This document shows, in pieces, positions 31,655 through 37,836 of a stretch of DNA of 38,911 nt. Numbering within the stretch: the stretch's first letter is position 1; every line of letters starts with the position of its first letter. Below the pieces are notes generated by a model. That model ran no database searches. It was not told the origin of the DNA and was given only the letters and a program-made list of their open reading frames with translations. This DNA is from a virus: IMG/VR virus record IMGVR_UViG_3300035162_004867, positions 1 to 38,911 of that record; one strand, 5' to 3'. Made by a program: the position numbers and the translations under genes.

Positions 31655-32346
31655 TTTTTATCACCAAATAGTTTGTTCATATAATCAAGCACATCATCAT
31701 TAACAGTATCATTAATAGATGCATCTACTACATCATCAATAGCATTACCTGTCAATACACTCTTAGTTGCAGAAGCAGTAATCAGAAATGCCTTAAGTTT
31801 ATCCTTCGTCTTATCTTCTTTCTTCTTTCTTTTTATGGCAACGATTTCATCAATACGACTTTGAATCTTTTCATTCAGAGTAGAATTAAATCCTACCTTT
31901 GACATATCATGCAATCTGAGGAATTCCTCAGATAAAGTTTCTCTCAGAAAGATTGGTGAATTGATATAACAATCAATCAGATCATCAGGAAGATGAACAT
32001 TTAAATATAATTTTGGATGACAATAGTTTTCATCGTTCATATATAAAAACCCAGAACGACGATTTTCATAAATGGCACGAAGGATTTCTTCATCATCAGA
32101 TGTTTTTGCCCATTCACCAATTATTGTTCTATCTTCTCTCCAAACATCATACGAAAAAACAGGTCCTCGCCTCTCAGGATACTGTGCTTTCCATTCAGGA
32201 AGAGAATGTTCTTTATAAATTTCTGAATTAATTGTTGCTTCTTTAATAACATTTAGAATTAATTCTTTTTCTGTTGCAAATAATGGGTCTGGGTCTGGAA
32301 CTGGAACTGAATTAGATTCGGTCTGATGAAAAAAGAAGTTAAACAT
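31651..32346 (-). CDS. Hypothetical protein, 231 aa, paralogue of the 30822-31448 gene
   Basis: Start placed at MFNFFFHQTES, which aligns with the MFKKLFTNF start of the paralogue; the in-frame TTG six codons further upstream is unlikely. It shares TEKELIL near the N-terminus, KTSDDEEILRAIYENRRSG in the middle, and the C-terminal IVAIKRKKKEDK, AFLITASATKSVLTGN and YMNKLFGDKK. A perfect TATAAT lies 27 bp upstream of the ATG. The pair arose by duplication and has diverged well in the middle. Function unknown. Confidence 0.72.
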   Translation of the reverse strand: MFNFFFHQTESNSVPVPDPDPLFATEKELILNVIKEATINSEIYKEHSLPEWKAQYPERRGPVFSYDVWREDRTIIGEWAKTSDDEEILRAIYENRRSGFLYMNDENYCHPKLYLNVHLPDDLIDCYINSPIFLRETLSEEFLRLHDMSKVGFNSTLNEKIQSRIDEIVAIKRKKKEDKTKDKLKAFLITASATKSVLTGNAIDDVVDASINDTVNDDVLDYMNKLFGDKK

Positions 32347-32372
32347 GTGTTTGTTTGGTTTCAACTGAAGTT

Positions 32373-32378
32373 ATTATA
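32373..32378 (-). promoter_or_regulatory. Extended -10 promoter for the 231-aa gene
   Basis: Minus-strand TTGTATAAT; leader AACTTCAGTTGAAACCAAAC. The same TTGTATAAT plus CTTCAGTT leader occurs at 33120, so this is another repeated promoter type. No clear -35. Confidence 0.6.
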
Positions 32379-32447
32379 CAAGAAAAAAGAGGTCTTGACG
32401 ACCCCCGGTGGTCACTTTGATAGGTGGTCCATTAGAGTCATATACCT

Positions 32448-32675
32448 TTAAGAATCATTAGTATATCTAAAGTCATCATCTTCATATGAATACTCTTCTT
32501 GAGTATAGTGAATTCGTTTTACAGGTTTTACAAAAAGAAATTGAATTTTATTATAAGTCTCTCTACTAAGAGTATCTGTTTCTAACTCATATGGGTTAGC
32601 ATATTTTAAATACACTTCATATTGTTCTGTAGTAAAATTTTTAGATGGGGAGATAAAATATCCAGTATTATTCAT
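32448..32675 (-). CDS. Hypothetical protein, 75 aa
   Basis: The protein starts MNNTGYFISPSKNFTTEQYE and contains VYLKYANPYELETDTLSRET, then a C-terminal acidic aromatic tail (YSYEDDDFRYTNDS). It follows the 80-aa gene after a single base, so the two form one unit. No family recognised. Confidence 0.68.
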   Translation of the reverse strand: MNNTGYFISPSKNFTTEQYEVYLKYANPYELETDTLSRETYNKIQFLFVKPVKRIHYTQEEYSYEDDDFRYTNDS

Positions 32676-32676
32676 A

Positions 32677-32919
32677 TTAAATATCTTTTTTGTTTGGTAT
32701 GTTAGGATGAAAGAGATTATTAAAATGTTTGTATTTTGTTTTATTGTTATTGAGTGGGTGATAATCGTCCCAGTAAACTTCTGTAGATTCCACAGACATT
32801 ACACTTGGATTGTAATACGCTGGGTCACATTCAAAAGTTTCCTCATCGAAAGGCTCATCGAATTCAACTACCATAATTTCAATTTTGTGAACTTTCGCTA
32901 TTACTTTTTCAAATTCCAT
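32677..32919 (-). CDS. Hypothetical protein, 80 aa
   Basis: The protein starts MEFEKVIAKVHKIEIMVVEF and continues DEPFDEETFECDPAYYNPSV; the C-terminal third is basic and Asn-rich. The promoter upstream belongs to the GGGCA/TGCCC type. First gene of a two-gene unit with 32448-32675. No family recognised. Confidence 0.68.
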   Translation of the reverse strand: MEFEKVIAKVHKIEIMVVEFDEPFDEETFECDPAYYNPSVMSVESTEVYWDDYHPLNNNKTKYKHFNNLFHPNIPNKKDI

Positions 32920-32941
32920 GGTGTCCGTTGCTTATGTGAAT

Positions 32942-32963
32942 AGTATAGGGCATCTGGGTGCCC
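32942..32963 (-). promoter_or_regulatory. Promoter with GGGCA-N6-TGCCC inverted repeat, copy 1
   Basis: Minus-strand GGGCACCCAGATGCCC (32963-32948) directly followed by TATACT (32947-32942). Related copies stand at 35119-35140 and 37501-37522, each next to a -10 box. The inverted repeat fills the region between -10 and -35, where a repressor would block. Confidence 0.6.
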
Positions 32964-33024
32964 TGTGGAACGTTAGGTGGACAGTTTAGGGATTGTCTAA
33001 TTTTGATTTCGTATCAGTTGACTA

Positions 33025-33096
33025 TCATTTTTTTTTTACAATACCATTAAGAAAAAATCCAACGATAAAAAAGAATATGACCGAAATTGGATCCAT
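33025..33096 (-). CDS. Tiny membrane peptide, 23 aa
   Basis: The frame encodes MDPISVIFFFIVGFFLNGIV followed by KKK: one transmembrane helix and a basic end. It has its own promoter (TATAAT at 33125-33120) right after a terminator, and the start codon is 23 bp downstream of the -10. Small size makes it uncertain, but promoter, leader and composition agree. It could be a single-pass peptide acting at the host membrane, as small phage membrane proteins do. Confidence 0.55.
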   Translation of the reverse strand: MDPISVIFFFIVGFFLNGIVKKK

Positions 33097-33119
33097 GATT
33101 GTTTGTTTGAACTGAAGTC

Positions 33120-33125
33120 ATTATA
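33120..33125 (-). promoter_or_regulatory. Extended -10 promoter for the 23-aa peptide
   Basis: Minus-strand TTGTATAAT followed by GACTTCAGTTCAAACAAAC; same type as 32373-32378. It overlaps the stop codon of the 47-aa frame. Confidence 0.6.
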
Positions 33126-33264
33126 CAATAAAAAACCACCCCTGTGAAAAGGTGGTGTGACGGTTAACACGTTGTCTTTGTACCCAAAGGGTTTGAAAGC
33201 CTGCTGTAGGCGCTTGTGAGATAAACTGAGCAGGTCTAATCAAATCTTTATTGCCAGGTGTCAT
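33121..33264 (-). CDS. Possible small protein, 47 aa
   Basis: The frame encodes MTPGNKDLIRPAQFISQAPT and ends TTFSQGWFFIV. It begins with ATGA coupling to the stop of the 122-aa repeat protein and has the GGAGGACAACTC ribosome site. However, the last 10 codons run through the terminator hairpin (33128-33156) and the stop lies in the next promoter, so only the coupling supports it as a gene. Confidence 0.42.
   Translation of the reverse strand: MTPGNKDLIRPAQFISQAPTAGFQTLWVQRQRVNRHTTFSQGWFFIV
33128..33156 (-). terminator. Rho-independent terminator of the repeat-protein operon
   Basis: Minus-strand ACCACC, 10-base loop, GGTGGT, then six T. It ends the transcript carrying the 34-33 kb genes and is followed at once by the promoter at 33120. 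Confidence 0.8.
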
Positions 33265-33629
33265 GAGTTGTCCTCCAATTGGTTGAATGTGTCAATCAGT
33301 TCTTGATTGCGAGTTCCTTGTAACAATCGTTGAAATTTTTCCTTAGGTGTTTCAATAAACTCCCAACTCCGACCGTTGATTGTGCCACCGACACTGCCAT
33401 AGACATGACCGCCAACACTGCCACAGACACTGCCATAGACATTGCCACCGACATTGCCACCGACACTGCCATAGACATGACCGCCAACACCGTTAAAAAC
33501 ATTGCCATCGATCTGCAGTACATCGCCGTGGACACGGCCAGAGACATCGCAGATTTGCCAACCATGCGTATCATCGTACTTGAATCTGACAAGACTCAAT
33601 ACTTCTTCAAGTGTGATTTGTTTGTCCAT
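33261..33629 (-). CDS. Tetrapeptide-repeat (G-x-V-x) protein, 122 aa
   Basis: Three parts: an N-terminal cap (MDKQITLEEVLSLVRFKYDD), a repeat zone with about 15 GxVx units (VGGHVYGSVGGNVGG and so on), and a C-terminal cap (SWEFIETPKEKFQRLLQGTR). Period-4 repeats with Gly and Val suggest a narrow beta-solenoid. The caps match those of the adjacent 169-aa protein, so the pair are paralogues with different repeat numbers. TGATG overlap with that gene. Function unknown; similar low-complexity G-V repeats occur in phage proteins I cannot name. The DNA is a 12-bp repeat and may vary in copy number. Confidence 0.75.
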   Translation of the reverse strand: MDKQITLEEVLSLVRFKYDDTHGWQICDVSGRVHGDVLQIDGNVFNGVGGHVYGSVGGNVGGNVYGSVCGSVGGHVYGSVGGTINGRSWEFIETPKEKFQRLLQGTRNQELIDTFNQLEDNS

Positions 33630-34138
33630 CAGTTGTCCTCCTGTTGGTTGAATGTGTCAATCAGTTCTTGGTTGCCTGATTCTTCAATGAGGCGTTGAAG
33701 TTTCTCTTTAGGTGTTTCAACAAACTTCCACTTGCGACCGTTGATTGTGCCTCTGACATCGCCAGAGATATAACCTTTGACATCGCCATGGATATCGCCA
33801 ATGAGATCGCCATTGAGATCGCCAATGAGATCGCCTCTGACATCGCCATTTATGTTGCCTTTGACATGACCGCCAACACTGCCACAGACACTGCCATAGA
33901 TACGGCCACCGACATAGCCATGGATATCGCCTTTGACATCGCCTGCGATAGTGCCTTCAACATCGCCATTGACAGTGCCATAGACATTGCCTTTGACATC
34001 GCCTACGATATCACCACCGACCTTTCCATAGACATTGCCACCGACATTGCCATGGACGGAGAGGACTACCCATTCCTTGGCATCCCCGTGATAAAAACTA
34101 ACAAGCTTTAGGGCTTCTTCAAGTGTGATTTGTTTCAT
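33629..34138 (-). CDS. Tetrapeptide-repeat (G-x-V/I-x) protein, 169 aa
   Basis: Cap MKQITLEEALKLVSFYHGDA, then about 26 units of G-x-[VIL]-x (for example GDIVGDVKGNVYGTVNGDVE), then RKWKFVETPKEKLQRLIEES and an acidic tail. It is the longer paralogue of the 122-aa protein next to it. The repeats carry Asp and Lys at x positions that would line the surface of a solenoid. It is coupled to the upstream MTHPLTD-type gene by TAATG, and its own tail codons (GAGGACAAC) serve as ribosome site for the next gene. Confidence 0.78.
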   Translation of the reverse strand: MKQITLEEALKLVSFYHGDAKEWVVLSVHGNVGGNVYGKVGGDIVGDVKGNVYGTVNGDVEGTIAGDVKGDIHGYVGGRIYGSVCGSVGGHVKGNINGDVRGDLIGDLNGDLIGDIHGDVKGYISGDVRGTINGRKWKFVETPKEKLQRLIEESGNQELIDTFNQQEDN

Positions 34139-34422
34139 TAGTTGTCCTCCTGTGTTGTTGTTGTTGGGCGCATTGCTTTCTTGAAGTCATCAAGAAAATC
34201 TTCCGTGAGAAAATAAGTCTTGTAATAATCTTCTAATAAGTAATCATCAGTATTAAATTTCAACCATTCAATCACCTGCTCCAACTGCCAATCAGCAGCG
34301 GAACGCATGTCATCGTCAAGATAAATCCTTGTCGGCTCCCATTTCGTGGCCAGTTCAAAGGCAAATTGCTGGTCGTCCGTTCCAAACTTGTCTAGGATTT
34401 TGTCAGTCAGTGGGTGTGTCAT
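34138..34422 (-). CDS. MTHPLTD-family protein, 94 aa
   Basis: Start placed at MTHPLTDKILDKFGT, which aligns with its paralogues and overlaps the upstream stop (TAATG); the longer frame would overlap that gene by 31 bp. Family features: MTHPLTD start, DDMRSAADWQLEQVIEWLKF in the middle, FKKAMRPTTTTQEDN at the end. I recognise this type from cyanophages and cyanobacteria; function unknown. Confidence 0.8.
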   Translation of the reverse strand: MTHPLTDKILDKFGTDDQQFAFELATKWEPTRIYLDDDMRSAADWQLEQVIEWLKFNTDDYLLEDYYKTYFLTEDFLDDFKKAMRPTTTTQEDN

Positions 34423-34709
34423 TAGATGTTCTCCTGTGTTGTTGTTGGCCACATTGCTTTTTTGAGATTTGCAAGGAACCTTGAATCGTTAAATTCGTGG
34501 TCGTTTTCATACTGGCACTCTTCCATGTACGACCAAGCATGTTTTTTAGTCCAACGAGATACCGCCTCTAACATTTCAACATGACCTTCCTCACGACCTA
34601 AATCGTAAGCGGCTCGCATATCTTGTCTAAAGATTGGAATAGAATAGTCGTAGTAGAACACATCTTCAGCAATCTCTTCGATGATCTCGTCAGTCAGTGG
34701 GTGTGTCAT
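34422..34709 (-). CDS. MTHPLTD-family protein, 95 aa
   Basis: Begins MTHPLTDEIIEEIAEDVFYY, has RQDMRAAYDLGREEGHVEML in the middle and FLANLKKAMWPTTTQENI at the end. It is the first gene of the operon leading to the tetrapeptide-repeat proteins. The promoter upstream has the GGCACAG..CTGAAAAT arrangement of the plus-strand modules at 24343 and 27097. Function unknown. Confidence 0.8.
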   Translation of the reverse strand: MTHPLTDEIIEEIAEDVFYYDYSIPIFRQDMRAAYDLGREEGHVEMLEAVSRWTKKHAWSYMEECQYENDHEFNDSRFLANLKKAMWPTTTQENI

Positions 34710-34734
34710 TTGAGAGGTGAATTTCTTTGACCCT

Positions 34735-34775
34735 TCTACAATACACGATTTTCAGGTCTGTGCCGGAACCTTGTG
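34735..34775 (-). promoter_or_regulatory. Promoter-like module related to the plus-strand modules
   Basis: Minus-strand CCGGCACAGACCTGAAAATC then GTGTATTGT (-10 TATTGT). The first part matches GGCACAGGTCTCAAAAT of the modules at 24343-24592, here driving a gene. Confidence 0.5.
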
Positions 34776-34829
34776 ACACCTATCCGATTGTCTACTCGCG
34801 GCTGACCTGAGTATCATTTAGTGACGACA

Positions 34830-35090
34830 CTATTTGTTATCCTGTGTTGGGCGCATTGCTTGCTTGAGGTCGATAACGACACTCTCTACATCTATCCCAG
34901 GGGCAAGAATATCTCCATCATCGATGTATCTTTCATCAAGATTTTTTCGCAACCACTTAATCACCCACTCCAACTCCCAATCAGCAGCGGCTCGCAGATC
35001 ATTTTCGGTATAAATCCAAGTGCCTAAATCAGGGCATCCTAGCTTTTTGACGTATCGAATGATGTCGTCAGTCAGTGGGTGTTCAGTCAT
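34830..35090 (-). CDS. MTHPLTD-family protein, 86 aa
   Basis: Begins MTEHPLTDDIIRYVKKLGCP, has WIYTENDLRAAADWELEWVI in the middle and VVIDLKQAMRPTQDNK at the end. It has its own promoter (GGGCA/TGCCC type). The final codons keep CAGGATAAC, similar to the ribosome-site tail of its paralogues, although no gene follows. Confidence 0.8.
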   Translation of the reverse strand: MTEHPLTDDIIRYVKKLGCPDLGTWIYTENDLRAAADWELEWVIKWLRKNLDERYIDDGDILAPGIDVESVVIDLKQAMRPTQDNK

Positions 35091-35118
35091 GAGTTATTCT
35101 CCTGTGGGTGGTACAATG

Positions 35119-35140
35119 AGTATACGGCATCTGGGTGCCC
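35119..35140 (-). promoter_or_regulatory. Promoter with GGGCA-N6-TGCC inverted repeat, copy 2
   Basis: Minus-strand GGGCACCCAGATGCC directly before GTATACT (-10 35124-35119). One arm has a mismatch (TGCCG). Confidence 0.55.
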
Positions 35141-35164
35141 TATGGGGGTTCAGTGTGACAGTTC

Positions 35165-35413
35165 TCAATCTGTCTCATAGATACTCTTTCGACTCTTTAC
35201 ATAAGTAAGATCCTTCCATTGATGCGGATAACACAATAACAAAGTGTGAATATACTTATGTTTCTCCTCACGGGTATACTCACAGTTTGGTTTTGGTTTT
35301 ACTCCTGTCTCAATCGTAATATAAGCACTATCAACAAAATATACCCATCCTTGATGAATGACACCATGATGATTCCATCTTACATAATCATTCAACTTTG
35401 GTTGATAAGTCAT
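35165..35413 (-). CDS. Small conserved cyanophage-type protein, 82 aa
   Basis: The protein starts MTYQPKLNDYVRWNHHGVIH and contains QGWVYFVDSAYITIETGVKP, then HTLLLCYPHQWKDLTYV. The first part resembles a small SH3-like beta barrel (NDYVRW, GWVYFV). I have seen this type in cyanophages, without function. ATGA overlap with the 50-aa gene upstream. Confidence 0.75.
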   Translation of the reverse strand: MTYQPKLNDYVRWNHHGVIHQGWVYFVDSAYITIETGVKPKPNCEYTREEKHKYIHTLLLCYPHQWKDLTYVKSRKSIYETD

Positions 35414-35562
35414 TGGACTCTTACAATCTTTAATCGTTTTGGACTTGTTCCATCATTTAATTGTGCATCATATGCTTTCTTACAATCTTCTCTTGTTAAT
35501 GGTTTCGTGATATCATGCCAACCCATAGTTTCTTCTTCTTGAAGTTTATATAACTCTTCCAT
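35410..35562 (-). CDS. Small protein, 50 aa
   Basis: The frame encodes MEELYKLQEEETMGWHDITK, then PLTREDCKKAYDAQLNDGTS and ends LKIVRVQ. It is charged and helical. It starts 5 bp after the 80-aa gene and overlaps the start of the 82-aa gene, so it fits a continuous operon. No family recognised. Confidence 0.68.
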   Translation of the reverse strand: MEELYKLQEEETMGWHDITKPLTREDCKKAYDAQLNDGTSPKRLKIVRVQ

Positions 35563-35567
35563 AAAGA

Positions 35568-35810
35568 TTAAGTGCAGAATGCTTCAATTATACCACTTTC
35601 ATAATCATTTGCCAACTCTAACTTAGTCGCAGTAATAATCTTCTCCATAATCAAATGTCCATAGTTCTTCTGCCACAGATGAAATGATTCCTCATCAGAT
35701 AACAACTCAAAGGCTTCTGTATCATTCTCTGCAATTAATGTAATTAACCCTCCATATTCTGATGCTGGAAATGGCACCCAGTATTCAACAACATACATAT
35801 ACTTTTTCAT
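35568..35810 (-). CDS. Small conserved cyanophage-type protein, 80 aa
   Basis: Begins MKKYMYVVEYWVPFPASEYG, then GLITLIAENDTEAFELLSDE. The strand-helix start suggests a small alpha/beta fold. Its ATG overlaps the stop of the 60-aa gene upstream. Seen in cyanophages to my knowledge; function unknown. Confidence 0.75.
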   Translation of the reverse strand: MKKYMYVVEYWVPFPASEYGGLITLIAENDTEAFELLSDEESFHLWQKNYGHLIMEKIITATKLELANDYESGIIEAFCT

Positions 35811-35989
35811 TCAATAATCCATTCGGCAAGAAACACATCAACTGTAATTTCCATCTTTGCCGCAGTATTCTCTAAAAATTCATCTAATACTTCAGGAGCA
35901 TCCTCCTTGACTACTGCATACCATGAATACCATAACTCTGGATTGGTCTCTGGAGTGACGTTAAAAAGATTGGTCAACATAAGATTCAT
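35807..35989 (-). CDS. Small protein, 60 aa
   Basis: The protein is MNLMLTNLFNVTPETNPELW, then YSWYAVVKEDAPEVLDEFLE and an end of VFLAEWIIE. It overlaps the 71-aa gene by 29 bp if started at the first ATG; the third-residue ATG at 35980 would reduce this to 20 bp. Helical and acidic; no family recognised. Confidence 0.62.
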   Translation of the reverse strand: MNLMLTNLFNVTPETNPELWYSWYAVVKEDAPEVLDEFLENTAAKMEITVDVFLAEWIIE

Positions 35990-36176
35990 AATTGAGTTCG
36001 ACGTTTGTTGTGTCTAATGTGGCATAATAATCATACAACCGATCATACAAGGTGTCAATACTACCTGATGATCGATTGATCTGTATCTCATCTCTACTAT
36101 CCACTAATTCAAGTGCCTTGAGTATAATATCTAATTCATGTACATTCAGTTCAATCGAACACTCTGTCTTTTTCAT
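35961..36176 (-). CDS. Small protein, 71 aa
   Basis: Begins MKKTECSIELNVHELDIILK, then ALELVDSRDEIQINRSSGSI, with a tyrosine-rich C-terminus. It overlaps the 58-aa gene upstream by 26 bp and the 60-aa gene downstream, so this run is heavily overlapped. The N-terminal strand-helix pattern recalls other small cyanophage proteins; function unknown. Confidence 0.68.
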   Translation of the reverse strand: MKKTECSIELNVHELDIILKALELVDSRDEIQINRSSGSIDTLYDRLYDYYATLDTTNVELNYESYVDQSF

Positions 36177-36327
36177 TCATTAACTCCTTTAATTGCCATA
36201 TGGTTTCTTTCATTGTAACCTGAGCATAACCAGTCGCATAAGGATAACCTTTGTTTTTATCCTTACCCACATCATAACATACTTGAATCGCATCTTCAAG
36301 TCTTTCAATCATATGAGATACATTCAT
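36151..36327 (-). CDS. Small protein, 58 aa
   Basis: The frame encodes MNVSHMIERLEDAIQVCYDV, then YPYATGYAQVTMKETIWQLK and ends NEKDRVFD. It is coupled to the 119-aa gene by TGATG with a GGAGGAAAAC ribosome site in that gene's last codons. No stops, sensible composition and coupling support a gene; function unknown. Confidence 0.68.
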   Translation of the reverse strand: MNVSHMIERLEDAIQVCYDVGKDKNKGYPYATGYAQVTMKETIWQLKELMNEKDRVFD

Positions 36328-36686
36328 CAGTTTTCCTCCTGTTGTTCTTTCTTAAGTTTCTTGGCAAGTTTTGCAACCTTTTCCCATTCTTCAAAGTAAA
36401 CAGCATCTGATAATTGTAAAAAGAGAGGGATTGGTTCTTTTGGTCCTCTCATTCCTTTCCACATTAGATCTCTAAATTCACCCATGCCTCCTTCATCCTG
36501 TTGATCTAACCATCTAAGACATTCTTCCATTTGATCTCCACGACCTTTGTCATATGCAGATCGCAGGTCATGAACGTCATATGAAGATCTGATGTTTTCA
36601 AAATTACACACCATCCCATTTGATCCTGAGTTGAATATATTGGGGTCTAAGCAATCTACAATTTTTTTGGGGTTTCGTCTTGTCAT
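36327..36686 (-). CDS. Divergent MTHPLTD-related protein, 119 aa
   Basis: It lacks the MTHPLTD start (MTRRNPKKIVDCLDPNIFNS) but has the central motif VHDLRSAYDKGRGDQMEECL followed by RWL, like DMRAAYDLGREEGHVEML in the 95-aa protein. The C-terminus is basic then ends QQEEN, with GAGGAAAAC as ribosome site for the next gene. ATGA overlap with the gene upstream. Function unknown. Confidence 0.72.
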   Translation of the reverse strand: MTRRNPKKIVDCLDPNIFNSGSNGMVCNFENIRSSYDVHDLRSAYDKGRGDQMEECLRWLDQQDEGGMGEFRDLMWKGMRGPKEPIPLFLQLSDAVYFEEWEKVAKLAKKLKKEQQEEN

Positions 36687-37003
36687 GAGTTGTTCTCCTC
36701 GGTCACGTCTACCACTTCAGATTTATATTCAACGCGTCTTTTAGTGGACTCTTTGTTCCTCTCCCACCGGATAATATGTTGCAACCTGTGGCTGTAAGAC
36801 ATTGGGTCTTGTACAAAAAACTGCTCTATGGTCAGGTCAGCCAAGAGTTTTTCTGTTTCAGACCGTATCTCCTTTTCAAGTTGAAGGGTTAAATCTGTAA
36901 CGACTACATCTGTAATTTTTTGTTTAATTAAATCTAGACATCTCTCAGTTGCTAAATCCAGAACAGAAAAAGTTTCTTGTGCCGATTGGTGTTGGTCAGT
37001 CAT
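36683..37003 (-). CDS. Hypothetical protein, 106 aa
   Basis: Start placed at MTDQHQSAQETFSVLDLATE, which overlaps the TGA of the upstream gene (ATGA); a longer frame to 37111 would overlap it by over 100 bp. Mostly helical, probably coiled: CLDLIKQKITDVVVTDLTLQ, then LEKEIRSETEKLLADLTIEQ. Ends VTEENNS, encoding the next ribosome site. No family recognised. Confidence 0.7.
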   Translation of the reverse strand: MTDQHQSAQETFSVLDLATERCLDLIKQKITDVVVTDLTLQLEKEIRSETEKLLADLTIEQFFVQDPMSYSHRLQHIIRWERNKESTKRRVEYKSEVVDVTEENNS

Positions 37004-37281
37004 GAGTTGTCCTCCTGTGTGTTTGTTGGACGCATTGCTTCCATGAAAGGAACCATTGCTTCTTGACCATAATTCAATAATACAAATTGAAGACATTGTG
37101 CTAACTGCCAATCAGCAGCGGTACGCATTTCTGCAAGCGTAATTTCATCATGTTCTTCAAACATGCCATCAAGGACTCTTTGACCGTCATAACTGAGCTT
37201 ATGTCCTTGCTCATTACATGACAACGCGGGTATTGAGTCTCGAATTTGATTCATTATCTTGTCAGTCAGTGGATGTGTCAT
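37000..37281 (-). CDS. MTHPLTD-family protein, 93 aa
   Basis: Begins MTHPLTDKIMNQIRDSIPAL, has EMRTAADWQLAQCLQFVLLN in the middle and FMEAMRPTNTQEDNS at the end, so all three family blocks are kept. First MTHPLTD-type gene of this operon, which runs on to about 35165. Function unknown. Confidence 0.8.
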   Translation of the reverse strand: MTHPLTDKIMNQIRDSIPALSCNEQGHKLSYDGQRVLDGMFEEHDEITLAEMRTAADWQLAQCLQFVLLNYGQEAMVPFMEAMRPTNTQEDNS

Positions 37282-37301
37282 GATTTTTAATGATAGGTAG
37301 T

Positions 37302-37478
37302 TTAATACAATTCGGTGGGTTCAACTGTTTCATTCACAACATCCAACCATTCAGACCATACATTCATTGCATGACCACTGGCACCATCCTTTGTCCATTG
37401 TGAGATAAACTTGAAAGCATACTCTGCTCTGGATTCGGGTTGAGCAAGTCGTGCTTTGAGTGCGGGTGACATCTTCAT
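37302..37478 (-). CDS. Small protein, 58 aa
   Basis: The frame encodes MKMSPALKARLAQPESRAEY, then AFKFISQWTKDGASGHAMNV and ends NETVEPTELY. The promoter upstream has a perfect TATAAT with the GGGCA/TGCCC type inverted repeat. Helical, soluble; no family recognised. Confidence 0.7.
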   Translation of the reverse strand: MKMSPALKARLAQPESRAEYAFKFISQWTKDGASGHAMNVWSEWLDVVNETVEPTELY

Positions 37479-37500
37479 GGAATTGGTTGCTTATGTGCTT

Positions 37501-37522
37501 ATTATAGGGCACTAGGTGCCCC
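37501..37522 (-). promoter_or_regulatory. Promoter with GGGCA/TGCCC inverted repeat, copy 3
   Basis: Minus-strand GGGGCACCTAGTGCCC (37522-37507) then TATAAT (37506-37501), followed by a CACATAAGCAACC leader like that of the 80-aa gene at 32677. Confidence 0.62.
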
Positions 37523-37532
37523 TGTGGAGTGT

Positions 37533-37811
37533 TTAGTGAAAGAATTCGTAAGATGTCTGAGGTGTAGGATCATAACCGTCATGAATGTCAGCAACGGCAT
37601 CTGCGACACTACCTTCTTTTTGATAGCATTCCAGAATAACATCCAACTGCCACCCTTCATCAGGAACACCATATTCCTCTTCTGTGATTGCATTGACTTC
37701 ATCCCAGTACTTACAGAATGATGGATCATTCCAGCAGGTTTCTTCATTGAGTGACATGATGCGTCTTTCCTCAGATTCTTGTTGGTTCAGAGTGTGATTG
37801 TGAAAATCCAT
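37533..37811 (-). CDS. Hypothetical protein, 92 aa
   Basis: Start placed at MDFHNHTLNQQESEERRIMS because the longer frame would cover the promoter at 37837. The rest is acidic and helical: SLNEETCWNDPSFCKYWDEV, GVPDEGWQLDVILECYQKEG, ending YEFFH. No family recognised. Confidence 0.7.
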   Translation of the reverse strand: MDFHNHTLNQQESEERRIMSLNEETCWNDPSFCKYWDEVNAITEEEYGVPDEGWQLDVILECYQKEGSVADAVADIHDGYDPTPQTSYEFFH

Positions 37812-37836
37812 GATTGGTTTCCTTTGGTATGTGATT

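Noticed and set aside
33166-33264. Possible tRNA or tRNA-like sequence near the terminator
   Set aside because: No cloverleaf with acceptor stem and T-loop could be drawn; no tRNA gene was found anywhere in the window.
33330-34111. Long plus-strand frames with DIAxDIA- and TDTAxD-type repeats opposite the tetrapeptide-repeat genes
   Set aside because: They are the complement of the 12-bp coding repeats. A regular repeat leaves several frames open, and these lack a ribosome site, promoter or start context.
37004-37111. Longer start for the 106-aa gene (142 aa)
   Set aside because: It would overlap the MTHPLTD gene by over 100 bp, while the internal ATG gives the ATGA overlap and ribosome site used at neighbouring junctions.
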